Shown: positions 1 to 12,957, counted from the stretch's first letter. The stretch: DNA of 64,000 nucleotides from Cyathus striatus (GCA_025738555.1 JAOVFP010000020.1:2108001-2172000); one strand, 5' to 3'. Numbers and translations: made by a program. Notes: generated by a model not told the origin, from the sequence alone.

Positions 1-2214
1 AATTATGAATATTTTCTGTGGTGTAGCTGTAGAGATACACAGGTATTCTTTCGATATTAAGTGGCATGCCCAACTTTGGGTGATTGTCACAGCCAATTAT
101 GCCTTACTTCGTATGGTTTACACCAAATAAAAAAAACGGCCACATTTATACTATAGTTAGGCATATATGTACCAGATTTTATCCTTATCGGTGAGGAATT
201 GAGGTATAAACAAATGGAACAAAAGATGGGGACCTAAGCATGACAGCGTTGCACTCGCACGCCTTCACATTTGATGATTCTCCATCATCTTTCCCACGGT
301 TGTACTTGCCATCCCAGTGAGCCAAAATCATCTTTTGCACGGAAGCACATGAGTAGGCATGCTTATAAAATCAAGTGAAGTTGCAGGTGCATAGAAGACA
401 GCTTAATGTATGATATAAAAACACGATCGACGAGTATCTACGAGAGCAGGAGAGGCCAGGAAGATTGATAAGACCATGAGAACGATTGTAACACCTGTGA
501 CACAACTGTATCAAGGAGTGTTTCAGCTGGAAAACTTATCCCCTTCATTAAAGCAAGTTGTATTTCCATTTCTACATACAATTTCACCATAAAACTTAGC
601 ATATACACTCTTAATATACCTTGTTATGATACTGTGTACATAGTTTTATGAAAAATGTGGTAATAGCTACAATAATCACAAATTTCAATTTAGTGTATCA
701 AGGAGCGCTAGAACACTGTATAAAGTTGCATAAATAGAGCACCAAATTGAAAGAATTTTTCAATGCTTACACAATTTGGACATAAACACGCTGAGTACTT
801 ATACGATCTGATAGAATGCTTGTGACTGGAGGTTGATTGGAGCAAGATTGGAGGACTGGCTTGGCTGCCAGTGTTTCGGTGCATGCGAGAACCCACGTGC
901 TGAAACTGATTTATTTATAAGCAAAGCTATCATCGTCCTTCCCAAATATTTGGACACAAGTAATAAGTATCAGTACAACGTACACCTTTGTCTAACTTTG
1001 TCTTACTTAGATTCATTGCCGCAATACCCATTCCGATTGATGTTCCTGCTTTGTTATAAAATTTTCAAAACATTCATTTGGATCTGTCGAATAGGAAAAT
1101 AAGTATCGCATGGTACAAGTGTGCAAAGTGCCAGTGATTGGCCATCACAGTGGTATATTTATTGCGAACAGATGATCGGTGGCAAGTGCCGCATAGTATG
1201 GTGTCATAACGTGTGTTATTATTGTGATGATAATACTGATAAATAGTTTTATCAGCTCCAGAAGGAAATAATGGACCAAAGTGTAGTACTGATACGCTGC
1301 GATGCCAATTGTGTGTCCACGTCAGTACTATACATATTCTTAATACACAGGGATGTATTGGTGTGCAGCAACTTCGAATAGGAGATGATAATTATCCAAA
1401 TAAAAAATTTGTGTATCTCTCTATTACTCAAATTAACAATTTCTACCAGCTTCAACCTCCTAGTACTACTAGTTAGTGGTGTCCTCCATGTCACTAATTC
1501 ATCTCCATCAGTGCTGATGTTATATTTATTACTAGCATTGTCTACCACTGATCTGAGGAGCCCACTGAATGTTCAAGTTGCTGTGCTAATGAAAGATGAT
1601 CAGTGTGAGATGTCTGCCATATTTTCATCATGTTACGCTAATAGTGCTGAGGGAAAGTTGATTAATTGTTATGTAGGTCACTTATAGATATATCGATCAG
1701 CAATCCATCTGTCATAACACTGAAAATGGCGATGGTGGTGACAATACTGATGCATTGCAATGGTACGTTAGCATACATTATCAGTATCCTTACTTGCTAA
1801 AGTTAACGAACAGATACACAATTTAGATGGTCATATGATTGTGTTAAATCCTGTAGCAGCCCTAGTGATAGTTGTCAATCATCACTTGCTTTCGGACACT
1901 CTAGACTGAAAGCTTTGTAAGGAATCGAAAGCGCTAGATGCAACAGCTGTTAGATTGATGAACAACGGGATGCAAAGTGGAGCGAACGTAGATTGGTCGC
2001 AATATGACACAAGGTTTCTCAAGGTATACTATAGTAATACACACTATCATTCCAAGCTCTATCAATTCTATTCTCTACTTGAGTCGGATCTTTCCCTGTG
2101 CCTGACAAACAAGAAATTGGGTTATATAACTACCTGTCTTATCATCTGCGACTACACATATTTTGACCCTCCCATAGACCTTGCGATTAACATCAGCTTG
2201 AAAATTGGCGAATC
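1..2214. other. No recognisable gene
   Basis: AT-rich sequence with only short ORFs that overlap on both strands and match nothing I recognise. A stretch around 1955-2016 reads as a peptide (MNNGMQSGANVDWSQYDTRF) and ends beside a GT. It might be an upstream exon of the NLR gene that follows, but I cannot support the join. Confidence 0.4.
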
Positions 2215-5200
2215 ATGCCCGTCACGTTGCTGGCCCCTATGCAGATTAGCAAAATGGATACTGCACTCGAATACATCTCACTTTTTACCAAACTCCTTCG
2301 AGATATCGGCGATGCTATGAATGTCCCATATTTGAAGGTTATTGCTGGAGTCAGTGACATAATTTCTAAGAGCATACAGGTAAGCTGTGTTTATACACTT
2401 TCTGGTAACTTTTGAGCTGAAAAGCAATATAATCTAAGACAGTTAGGAGTAACAAACAGGATTGCATTAAGATGACAGAAAGAGCCTACGAGATAATCTG
2501 TGCAATCATTAATGTTTATAGTGAAAGTGAAACTGAGTTGTCTCCAAGTATGGTTAGGAATATCGCACAGTTCATGGAGTACATTGTCTATTCCGTTTGA
2601 TTAACTCACTGACGAATCGAATATGTGGATACAATATAGTACATTGCAAAAACTACTCTCGTATGTTCGCATTCAAGCTGAGAGCAGCTTGCTTGAAAGA
2701 ATAAGAAGACATGCAGAAATCTCAAGGCTACTTTCGGAATGTAAAGATGGAATGAGAACTGCGATGGATAATTTTGGGGTGGGTATTTTACCCTTCAACT
2801 ATGTCATACGTGTCACGTATAACCAGAACTTATTGTGTAGATTATGGCCAGGATCGCCACTGCAGTGACTTTAGCAAAAATTGAAGCAGAGGCAAATATT
2901 AGACACCAGGAGATGATGACCTTCCTAGAGTCCCGAATAAAGAAGTTTAAATTGGTATTTCATTAACATTCGTTATTTGTTAGTTAATCTGACAAATACA
3001 AGAATACCCTTTCAGATCTGAGTACAAGTACTCTGCTTTTGCTCCTCCCGCCTGTACCTCAAATATTTTATGGACGTGATTTGGAACTCGAACAAGTTCT
3101 TAATGCTTTACAAGGACCTGAAGCTGCTCGAATATCAATTCTAGGCCAAGGGGGGATAGGAAAGACCTCACTTGCTTTGGCCGCTTTACATCATCCTGAT
3201 ACGGTAGGCAAATACCAACAGCATTATTTTATTGCCTGCGATTCCACAGGATCTATTGAAGAGTTACATTACGCAATGGCAGCCCCCTTAGGGATTTCCG
3301 GTGTTCGAAAACCCGGAAGGGCAATTATTGAATATTTCGAAGCGAAGACAGAGAATAACGATATATTGTTGGTATTGGATAACTTTGAGAGTCCTTGGGA
3401 AGGTCAAACTAGACCAAAGGTTTCGCAGGCAGGAAGGAGCTTTGGAGTTGTTAACCTCCATTTCACTACTTCCGATAGGCATTTCGGAAGTGGCATTGAA
3501 GCAAGTTGGAATGCCTATCAAGGCAATACTCAGGTGCAAATCTGTGCTGTGTAGCACAGCATTGGCCTACGTCGATAGCTCTGGGAAACTTAGAGTTCTT
3601 ACGCCCATTAGGGAATACATGCTTAAAGTACATCCACCAGCTTCAGAGCTTTATGGTCCTCTCTACAAGCATTTTGGCGAATTCGTCCATATCCTATATG
3701 TGTTCCGAAAAAATACCCCGAAAGGAGTTATTTGTCAGGTTAACTCTGACTTGGGAAATATCGTTTCCTTGCTACGTTTCGTCATATTGGAGTCAGAAAA
3801 TGAGATTCGACGGGATGCCCTGGAGTGCATGATTAAATTGACGCTTATCGATTACTTCACCGACTTTGATTTGAGCTCTCTCTTGTTTCTCATTAAATCG
3901 GACCTTTCTGAACTTGAAAAAGGCGAATGGGGTGGCTGGTACTGGCATGCTCTGGGTATGGGTCTAGGCAGTCATAATGGTGCAAATCATCTTGAAAATC
4001 TTTGCAATGCAGTGCATATTTTTGAAGCAATTGGGCACAAGCACGGTATTGGTATGTAATATGTTCATTCTTAATACAAACTTCTTAAACAAACTATATT
4101 ACAGTTCTGACATATAGTTCCATCGCGCTCTTTGAATATTCATTATTTCATGACAAGACAGTAAAAGAGCCAGTTGATGGCATGGCATTGGCAAAAAAAT
4201 GCATTGAAGTAGCCGAAGAATCTCAAAATCCTCATTCCCAAGCAGCTGCCTACTATACGTTGGCACAAGTCTGGTTCTTTTCCGGAAATCTTCGCGAATC
4301 ACTAAAATCAGCTCAAATAGCCAGAGAGTACGCAAAAATATCTGGAGCCTTGAGGCTTGAAAACCAGTGCTTAATCCATGAAGGATCTATTTATCTCGGC
4401 GATGGTAACCTTCCTTGTTGCTTAAAAGTATTGGAGCAGGCGACAACTATTAATGTGGCACTTGGCGTTGAAGAATACTCTTTTACAACAATGCACAAAG
4501 ATTTCTTCATTGCCGCTGCATACTATTTTAAGTCGGAATACGATGAATCTCTCAAGGTTCTTTCACGTCTTTGTAAGAACGAGGGCGCTGGAAATACGAA
4601 GCAAGGTCAAGTTTTCAGGGCACAGTTTTTGATAAGCACCATTGAAATCAATCTTCTGACTGGACGAGCCAACGACGAGGAAATAAACTGCCTAATGTCT
4701 TCTGTTGAACAGATACACGTGTCAGTTGGTCAAAATACTGCTATTGCTCTCGATCATAGCCTCAATAGGGCACATATAAAATACCTAGCTGGGGAATTCG
4801 TTGAAGCTCTGAGAATATGCCGGAATGAACTCCTTAATGTCAGATATAATGCCGGATGGAACACCCAGTGGTGTCTAGAGATGATGGGCGACATGTATTA
4901 TGCGGAAAATAAGTTCCAGTCTGCTATGGACCACTATATAGCAATGTTATTGCATGCTCGGAACAACAGCCAAGGTTATGTACACAGTGCACTTCGACGC
5001 ATCGGTGACGTATTTGTCAGTTATGGAGACGATGAAGTTGCACTTTCACTTTTTCAAGCTTCGCTTATAGGATACGAATGGATGGACGTTCACCGCGGGA
5101 AGGCAGATTGCATGCTTCGAATAGGGGACATTGTGTATAGACGAGGCGAGACAAAGAACGCAAGGGCCCTTTGGAGCAAAGCTATTCCACTATTTGAGCG

Positions 5201-5270
5201 AGCTGAACAGCATGCCGATGTTGGTCTATGTAAAAAAAGGTTATCAGCGTGTAAGGAAGGTAGTCAGTAA
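2215..5270 (+). pseudogene. NLR-like NB-ARC/TPR protein gene, internally deleted
   Basis: Fungal STAND/NLR-type receptor gene, a family thought to act in non-self or heterokaryon recognition. Exons that keep frame are 2215-2379, 2439-2578, 2640-2778, 2841-2954, 3003-4051 and 4105-5270, with GT-AG introns of 48-62 bp. The N-terminal helices have the VPYLKVIAG motif typical of basidiomycete NLRs. The NB-ARC domain starts near FYGRD, with Walker A GQGGIGKTSLA (about 3150) and Walker B LLVLDNFESPWE (about 3366). After that the frame changes near 3410-3430, and the ARC part between Walker B and the winged-helix segment ELLTSISLLPIGIS is missing, roughly 150 residues compared with relatives. The C-terminal exon is a TPR array of about 360 residues ending in CKEGSQ. 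The start ATG and any upstream exon are uncertain. The frameshift makes it a likely pseudogene, though a truncated product or assembly error is possible. Confidence 0.75.
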
Positions 5271-5612
5271 CTGTGTGTTTTTAAAATTTATATAATTAGT
5301 CTTGGCTTGTTATGAACTGCGCATGATATAAAACTGAACTCTTTCACCTTGTCAAGTGATAAAAGCGCGTGGGTGCCGGTGCATAATGGAAAACAAAACA
5401 TGTTCAACTTAAAGAAAGGTGTGAACAATCATTGGCATATATCCATCTACACCAACTAACCGATACAAGAAAGTGCATCACAACGTCTTACGTCAGGCTC
5501 AACAGCGCATTGCACAGCTGTAACGTCCCCAAATCGATCCTTGGCCTCTCTCTCCTTCTTCACGCTATCCTCATCAAGCGCACGCCTCTCCACACGCACA
5601 GCTCCGGCCTAC
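5251..5612. repeat. Junction repeat U0 (NLR 3' tail joined to DUS1 3' tail)
   Basis: First of six related copies of a 300-390 bp module. The left edge is the last codons of the NLR gene (TATCAGCGTGTAAGGAAG). The middle is a shared intergenic stretch containing ATATAAAACTGAA and CACCAACTAACC. The right edge, read on the minus strand, is the lysine/arginine-rich end of DUS1 (ATCGATCCTTGGCCTC, AAGCGCACGCCTCTCC). Other copies start at 9339, 9757, 10146, 22199 and 22600. U0 probably shows the ancestral tail-to-tail order of NLR and DUS1. Confidence 0.7.
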
Positions 5613-7316
5613 GTAATAACAGGGTGGAAACCCTGTGGGCCTAGTAGCATATATGTATGTTATACCGGGACAACATCAAGGTAGTACCATTTTATATTTG
5701 TAGAATCGAGCAAAATGACCTACTGTAACTTAGTTGTTTAGTACGTCGTTGTTTGAATCACAGGAAGCGGTAATTACCCGAATAACATTCTAGTTCAGGC
5801 TAGAGAGGGAGAAAACGACAGAGTAAGCGAGAGAAAAAATAGAGAATACAGTGAACAATCTATGTATCGCCGGTTTTCAATTACCTCGGGATAATCAGAT
5901 ATAAACAGCGCGATAGTTAGAGGACCGCCAGACAAACTAAGAGTCAGCTGAGAGAATTTTCGGATGTACGTGGTCAATCCAGTAAAGTTGTTCGAGGTAA
6001 AAAAAAGAAGTAATGCTCGGACATTTTGACCACTGCGAAAAACTGACAATATGTGGCTCTGGATTGGTGGCCTCCCGAAATTCCTGCAAGTAGTCGGAGG
6101 TGGCAACGGAGCGGAGTCGGGATTGTCGGTGCCTTCATAGAATATCGTTCCCAAGAACAAATCATGGCAGTCAAATGGACGATGATCCAAGTAGTCAAGC
6201 ATAACCAGTCGGAAACCCAGGATGGGAGCGAAAATACTGCTCCGAAGCAACGATATAGGCCGGACATGAATTACAATGGCAGCAATCACGAGAGATGCAC
6301 AGAGAACGGAAACGCACGCGTAGAACAGATGATGCAAAGCGAGGAGACAATGTACAAAGGAACCTCAATGGGAACAGAGAAATCAGAGTATTGATCTAGG
6401 GATAGGCCAGAGAGCAAACTGCAACGGCAAAGAATAAAGAACATGACGGAGAGACGCACAGCGAACAAGAACGTACGCATCAGATATCGGTGGTACAATC
6501 ACAAACAACCAAAAAGGACGAAAGAGTTGAGCTCTTGAACCACAACCACACCAAGACAGAGATAGAAGCAAAACATATGGTCACACAGGGAAGGCGCAAC
6601 AGAGCGATGGGCGGCAGCACAGAATCCTGCCAACACACAAGCAGCAAGATCACACCAATATAGACAAAATTTGGACAAAATGAGTGAACCATCATCGCAT
6701 CCGCGAAGATGAACATACCGCATACGAATTGAAGGTGGTGGAAGTGAGGGTCACCTACAACAAGTTAAAATCCACGCCAGTCCATCGGGACTGACCACGT
6801 CGGCGATGTGTTTCAGACTTTCAGTGCTCCTGCAGCAGCAATTGAGGATGTGGTACACGACCAAGACAGTCTCGAAATGGATGGGCATTGGACGGTGTGC
6901 GAAATAAAGCAAGCGGAGCACGAAAGTAAAGGGTCCACCACTTGAGGGCATTTGAAGGTCCGTGCGAGTGAGCTTGGCGCTCGCGCGCGGCACAATTCAA
7001 AGCAGCTTTCTCCTTCCATCTTCTTCACGAACAAACCATAGACTATTTAATCGGAAGAGAACATGGGACATGAACCCAATTTGCATTTCGTTGGACTCTA
7101 TTATGCTCCGGAGCAAGGCGATTCAATAATATTCGATGTTTATTGTATGCAAATTAACATTGAATTGATTATATGACTCGTGGATTCCTTGACGGAGTCC
7201 TACAACCGAGCACTTCCGTAGGTTTTATCACCATCGCATACTACACCAATACGCTACATTCATCTCGAGCCACTGACCAGTGAACAGTCTGAGGTCTCCG
7301 TCCGTTTACCGCATCG
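5613..7316. other. Intergenic; possible relic of a multi-pass membrane protein on the minus strand
   Basis: No intact gene. Minus-strand ORFs at 7034-6751, 6716-6480, 6498-6286 and 6337-5795 are rich in hydrophobic stretches. One of them (RLLYFAHRPMPIHFETVLVV followed by a DGLAW motif) recalls the last helices of the fungal seven-helix DUF6533/6534-type membrane proteins. Frames shift between pieces, so this would be a decayed copy at best. The identification is weak. Confidence 0.2.
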
Positions 7317-9165
7317 ATGACCGCTAGAAACTCGTATAACATTGGACACGATGAAGACCATCAAAACCAATCTCCATGGTTGACCGCCTCTATTAAAGGT
7401 CAGGTATCTATTACCTGCGAAAGGTTCCTTGCAGTACTGCTTCCGGAAGTCAACGAGTCAATCTTTAAGATCGTCGACTCCGCAAACGAAGACTTTATTT
7501 GCTCTTACCTCCACCATTACCGCAATCTCAGTAAGGACAAACGTGAATGCGGGTTCCTACAAATGCTGAATATCGTCGTGGCAAATACCAAAACGACATT
7601 CCACTACAGAGAGCCTGGATACGCAGTTGGACTTGGAACACGCTATGATGAGAATGCGATGAACGATGAACCTATTTTGGACTGGGTGCGTTTTTTTGTA
7701 GTATTCGGGAATCAGGAGGATTATAAAGAAGGTATCGTATATCTTAATATATACGAATGCAAAAGATGATTGAGTCTCGTTTTCAGAATCTGATGACGAG
7801 GGAATTGTGGACGGGAGAAAGAGCACCTTCGACAAACCTAGGCAACTCTTGTGCGCTAACTACGCCTCAGACTTGCTATCATCTCCCCTTCCACGCCGGC
7901 ACGTCATCGGAGTATACGTACTGGAAGATGAAGTATATTTACTCTATTATGATCACTCAGTCATCATTATATCCGAGCCATTTCACTGGCGTCATGGACT
8001 CCACACATTCTTCGATATCATTCATCCTTGTCGAATTTGGACTGGGATAGACTAGGCCTTGAACGAGACATTTTCAACTTCTCGCCCTTCCCTCAATCTG
8101 ATGTAATCTTCAATCTTAATGGGGTCGAGTTGCTGCTCATCGATGTTATCAAATGTCGAAGAGGCATCATTGGACGAGGCACTTTGGTGGTTCGCGCAAG
8201 AGTTATTTCCAGCGGGGTTTTTCAAAATCAAACAGTAGCTATAAAATTTAGCTACATCCCTCAGATAGGGTGGAAGCGAGAAGCCGATTTCGTACTGATC
8301 GCACGTAAAGAAGCCGGCGCCAGCGTAGAGTCGAAAAAGTTCTTGAACAACCTACCTTGTCTGTTTGCGAGCATTGAGGTGCCACAGTCCGCAATACAAG
8401 AACGCATTCATAACGAGCTTGGTAATGTTTACGAACTACGCGAACTGCGAGTAACGGTGTTTGAAGAGCTGTTCCCAGTAACGACACTGACAAATGATCT
8501 TGAGCTGCTTAAAGTATTCCGTGACATTCTAGACTGTCGGTACCAATATTCTACTCTTTCCAAATCAATACTGACCACGTACCTATCTAGGTGATTACTG
8601 GCTCTACACTCAGGTGAAGCTAGCACACCGAGATATGAGTCCAGGCAATTTAATGTTTCGCCGGATCGGAGACGTGGTTTATGGAGTTATTAACGACTTC
8701 GGCATCGCTGCATTCCTGAATGATACTGGTATTTCCGAGCCTTCTCTACAACGCATCGGGACGCGTCCTTTCCTTGCCTGCGACATTTTACGTAATCCTG
8801 ATCCAATTCACCCCTTCCGCTACGAATTGGAATCACTCTTCTATGCTTTCTATTTCGTCATAACCAATTTTGAAGAGGGCCGATATGTTCTCAAAGACCC
8901 ATTCAAAAGGTGGTTTTACCTAGACCCCGACCCCGACCCCTTCGCGCTTAGTAATTCAAAGCAGAGTTTTCTCCTCCAACCTCCATCTATCAATCCCTCG
9001 TCAAACTTCTCAAGGCTGAAGGATCTCGCCGAGAAAATGAAACTATTAATATGCCAAGGATACTTCATGCAGGTTCTTAATAAGAACCTGCATGAAGAGG
9101 CTATTGGAGGTATTATTAGTTACACAAAATTCTGCGCCTTTTTCGAGGGGGCGTCGAAATCGTAA
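7317..9165 (+). pseudogene. FunK1-type protein kinase gene with one frameshift
   Basis: Member of the fungal-specific FunK1 kinase family expanded in Agaricomycetes. Exons are 7317-7731, 7787-8535 and 8591-9165, with introns 7732-7786 and 8536-8590. The N-terminal part is about 230 residues. A VAIKF motif (about 8240) supplies the beta-3 lysine. AHRDMSPGNLMFRR (from about 8623) is the catalytic loop with HRD and the Asn, and NDFGIA supplies the metal-binding Asp. The C-lobe ends with IISYTKFCAFFEG. The catalytic residues are therefore all present. Between TFFDIIH (about 8013) and SNLDWDRLGLERD (about 8030) the frame shifts by one base without a plausible intron, so this copy is broken unless the base is a sequencing error. 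The last third is duplicated at 16.2 and 21.7 kb. The family's substrate is unknown. Confidence 0.8.
9063..9097. repeat. Perfect 17-bp-arm palindrome inside kinase coding sequence
   Basis: CTTCATGCAGGTTCTTA, one central A, then its exact reverse complement. It lies in frame in the kinase C-lobe (YFMQVLNKNLHEEA). In duplicate copy B the 5.17-kb element sits at the corresponding place. Confidence 0.9.
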
Positions 9166-9338
9166 GCACCTTGTGCACGGTAGTACGCAGCGTCAACATC
9201 TACCCCGAGAATTACAGTGGGAGCTGCGAGACAAGTTTTGAGAAGTCTACTCTGGATTACTGTCGACCGTGTACTTGCAATACATTAGGGGAGTATTCGA
9301 GACATTTGTTCTCCTTAGTAAGCAGTTAACATGTCAAG
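9166..9338. other. 3' flank of the kinase gene
   Basis: Non-coding. It is retained in duplicate copy B at 22041-22198 with scattered substitutions, which confirms that the duplication runs from the kinase into the junction repeats. Confidence 0.6.
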
Positions 9339-9728
9339 AAATGTTATCCGCGTGTAAGGAAAATGAACGGTATTACTGTGGGCAAACTGTGGGTCTTCAA
9401 AATGTGTATTATTAGTCTAAGTATGTTATGACTTGCAACAATAAAACTGAAATCTTTAATATAATAAGATGATAAATGTGCGTGAGCGCTGGTGCATAAC
9501 GCAAAACTATGTCTCTAGAGATTCCTGAGAACGATCGCCTGGTATATATCCAGCTACGCCAACTAACCGTTACAAGAAAGTCATAACAGCGTCTTACATC
9601 ATGTTCAACAGTGCAGTGCACAGCCTACAACGTCCTCTCATCGTTCCTTGGTCTCCTCTCCCTACTCCTTCACACTATCCTCACCAAGCGATCACCCTTC
9701 TCCTTTCATCATAACCGAACAAGATAAA
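9339..9728. repeat. Junction repeat U1
   Basis: Same module as at 5251. It begins TTATCCGCGTGTAAGGAA (remnant of the NLR 3' coding tail) and ends in a DUS1-tail remnant fused to CCTTCTCCTTTCATCATAAC. The same CTTTCACCACAACTGAAC-type sequence occurs in the first introns of DUS1 near 25290, so the DUS1 end is an internal-deletion derivative. Confidence 0.7.
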
Positions 9729-9756
9729 CATATCCCCTCGTACGCGGTGCGGATGT

Positions 9757-10145
9757 AAAGGTTATCCGCGTATAAGGAAGATAAACGGTAGCTATGGGTC
9801 GTCAAAATGTATATTATTAGTCTTAGTAAGTCATGAACTGCAAACATGATATAAAACTGAAATCTTTAACCGCATCAAAGGATAAAAGTGCGAGGGCGCT
9901 GGTGCGTAATGCAAAATAAAGCCATTTCAGAAATACGAAGAACGATTACCCGGCATGTATTCATCTACACCAACTAACCGTTAGAAGAAAGTGCATCACC
10001 GCGTATTACATCATGCTCAACAGCGCAGTGCACAGCCTACAACGTACCATCATCGATCCTTGGTCTCTTCGACTCCTCTCCCTCCTTCAAGCTATCCTCG
10101 CCAAGCGATCATCCTTCTCCTCTCACCACAACCGAACAAGATAAA
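9757..10145. repeat. Junction repeat U2
   Basis: Tandem copy of the junction module (GGTTATCCGCGTATAAGGAA at the left; CGATCCTTGGTCTCTTCGAC and CTCACCACAACCGAACAAGA at the right). About 390 bp, same layout as U1. Confidence 0.7.
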
Positions 10146-10396
10146 CGGTATTATTGTGGATCTTCAAAATGTCTATTATAGTTTTAGTATGTTATGAGCT
10201 GCAACATAATATAAAACTGAAATATTCAACCTCATCAAGTGATAAAAGCGCGTGGGCGACGATGGGTAATGCAACACAAAAAAATTCAGAAAAATGAGAC
10301 GTAAGCTAGAAGAACGATCACCTGGCATATATCCATCTGCACCAACTAACCGTTACAAGAAAGTCATAACCGCGTCTTACATCATGCTCAACAAGC
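10146..10396. repeat. Junction repeat U3 = 3' flank of DUS1 copy A
   Basis: Third tandem copy, running into the DUS1 stop codon at 10397. It probably holds the 3' UTR and polyadenylation region of that gene (ATATAAAACTGAAATATTC stretch). Confidence 0.6.
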
Positions 10397-12901
10397 CTAC
10401 AACAGTAACTTCCCCTTATTGATCCTTGGTCTCTTCGACTCTTCTCCCTCCACATCATCCTCACCAAGAGCACGCTTCTCCACGCGCACATCTCCAGCCT
10501 CAACCACGGAGGTAGCATCCACAGCCATAGATTCCGAGTCTACACCAACACTCTGCCCAGCATCAGCAGAAGGCGGAGGAGGAAACAACGCATCCGCATC
10601 CCGAAGCACCTCGGAATCATTCTCAGTACGCGCTGTCTTCCTTGCAGCACTCGCTGCAGCTTCTTCCTTTCTCTTCTTCTTCTCTTCTCTCTTCTTCAAC
10701 TCTTCTACACGCTCATTAGCTTTATAACAAAGGTAAGGTAAAGGCACATACTACTTACCCTCCGTAGGCGGACCAGGCAACGCTCTAAAGTACGGCTGCA
10801 GTAACCAATGCGGTATTACATCCAATCCCGCATGAGGGTGGATGTCAATGAGGTCTTTGAGCTGTTTCCCCTCCGCGAGCCTCCATATCTCTCTGTGCAT
10901 CCACGTCAGTTCTATATCAGAAACCGAATACAAAGAAAGACGAACCTCCATACGACCCGCCATCTCCTTAACAACCACCACATATTGCCCCACACCGCTC
11001 TCCTCATTCCACACACCATTCTCCCTCTCCTCCTTATATGTATGCTGGCTAATCTTAATCCTCCCCAGACGTTCCCGCAAATCCGTTTCCCGCTTCAACG
11101 ACTGATGAAGGAGCTTAAACAGGTGCCCTTTAACTGCACTAAGGCCGGTGGTGGTACACAGGGTACGCACGATGTCGAGGTATTCCAAAGCCACAGGAGG
11201 AGCTGGAGGATGTCGTGTAAGAATCGACTTGTTTGAGAGGTATAATGGGTGGGTGGGATCCGCTATTTCCGGGTGATAGTGCTTTATCCCGTTTTATTCC
11301 CTTGGTTCGTATGCACTCTCCGTAACGGCTTCACTTCCTGACGGGGAGGAATCCTCGCCCATCCACTTCTCCCACCCTGCAACCCTTCCGATGCGTCCAC
11401 CAATCCCTGGCCCATTAAACAAGGCAGGGTTATACAAGTTACCCTCGGCGCTCATACCCCATCGCACCCTGTCTCTTCCAGGCAGCGCAAGATGTTTTCT
11501 TGTAGAATGTTCCCGTTCGCGAAGACGGGGACTTTTACGGCCTTTTGACGGCGGCTACTTGTGGCCAGTCTGCAAGGCCCTGTAAGGGAAGGATGAGTGT
11601 GATGTCCATGAGAGGAAAGGGTCCACCAGCAAGAAGGAAGGTAGACGAAGAAAGACGAAGAAACAAGAAAGATCGAAAGTACAAGAAAAGAAGAGAAGGA
11701 CGTACGGTATTAATACCCCTCTGCTCCCTCAACCTCCCATGACACGTCAGAATCTGCGCTCCAGACGCCTCGAGCACCCCCGCATACTGAACAGCCTTTT
11801 CAACGCTCGAGAAGACGCGGAACTTGGCGGTCACTTGGATGGATAGGTTTTTGTGTAGTACGTTGACTGTAAAAGGGGGTTAGTAAGAGTTTAGATGTGG
11901 AGATACGGTTATGGGTCTAGGAGGGAAGAATGCAAGGATGAGGCGGGGGGTTGTACTTCCGGGTAGTAGAATGTATCACGGTTCAGCATAGGTGTGATTC
12001 TGCGAGTACGCCGGGCTGTCGCTCAAGTCATGGAGCAGAAAACCCCACTACGTCTGCGCCTGATAGCAAGGGCATATTAAGACCATATCATCAACCAAAG
12101 ATCGATCCCAGCAGTATCCAGCAGCATCCTAGCCCACTTAAGAACCCATAATGCGCGAATTAGCGCGAACATCGCCATCTCCATGCCACCCTCCCCTATA
12201 CCCCCCCAAAAGCGGGGAACCAACAAACTCACTCAATTTCCCAACCAACTCCCAATCATCCATCAAAAAAACACCATACTTCCCCTTCTTTGCAATATCC
12301 TGGGGGCACCCGAGGTTAATATCGACCGCATCACAGTGGTCTTGCAGCGCAAAAGCTGAGGTGAGCAGCTGATCTGGGTTGTTGGCGCAGAATTGTATTA
12401 TCAGTGGTTTGTCGGTGTCTTGGAATGCTGAGGACGGCGATATTAATGTTGAGGGAAATGACGATGAGGAGGTAGAGGCAGGCGAGAGTGATATGGAGGA
12501 CGATCCCTCTTCGCCTGATGCTACGTCGAACTTGGAGGCAGTTTGGTATGCCTTGTTCGTTGCGTTCGCGTGGTGCTGAGGACTACGGTACTCTGGGATC
12601 GACATCGTATAAGAACTTTGGCGTTAATCATCGGTACATACACCAGCTATAAAATAGCTTGTAAGTGAGAGAAGTAGTATATCACAAGAAGAAAATCGTA
12701 CCTCGGAACCATACCACCTAGAGATCCCCTCATCGGCCTTCTCTTTTCGCCACAAACAAACAAGTTAGACATACCAGCTCGCTCTGATCAACCATTGACG
12801 CAACACCAAACTTCGAACTCCCCAGTACATCCCGATAAAACTCGTACCTCGAGCTTTTTCCTCTCTTGCACAGCGGGTTTTTCCGGCAGTATTCCTGGCA
12901 T
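10397..12901 (-). pseudogene. tRNA-dihydrouridine synthase 1 (DUS1) copy A, multiply disabled
   Basis: Minus-strand copy of the intact gene at 22888-25446 with the same exon order. FMN-barrel motifs survive in pieces: YEFYRDVLG and [34 protein letters not shown], then TAKFRVF..SVEKAVQYA, LADWPQVAA and NLYNPALF. Lesions relative to copy B: a 2-bp loss in the first exon near 12855; APMVDQ changed to ASMVDQ; loss of the exon-4 splice acceptor near 12575; a 1-bp loss near 11540; a CAA-to-TAA nonsense codon at 11294-11296; a frame-changing deletion near 10880. The basic Glu/Lys/Arg-rich tail (10397-10704) is well kept. It cannot make a full protein. Confidence 0.9.
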
Positions 12902-12957
12902 AGTAAATAAACCGATTGAACGTTCAAAGAGAGCTCTCAAAGAGTGTGGGAGGGTCA

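Noticed and set aside
5795..6394. Plus-strand ORF 6053-6394 and minus-strand ORFs as separate genes
   Set aside because: No splice pattern or motif supports a gene; at most a decayed membrane protein on the minus strand.
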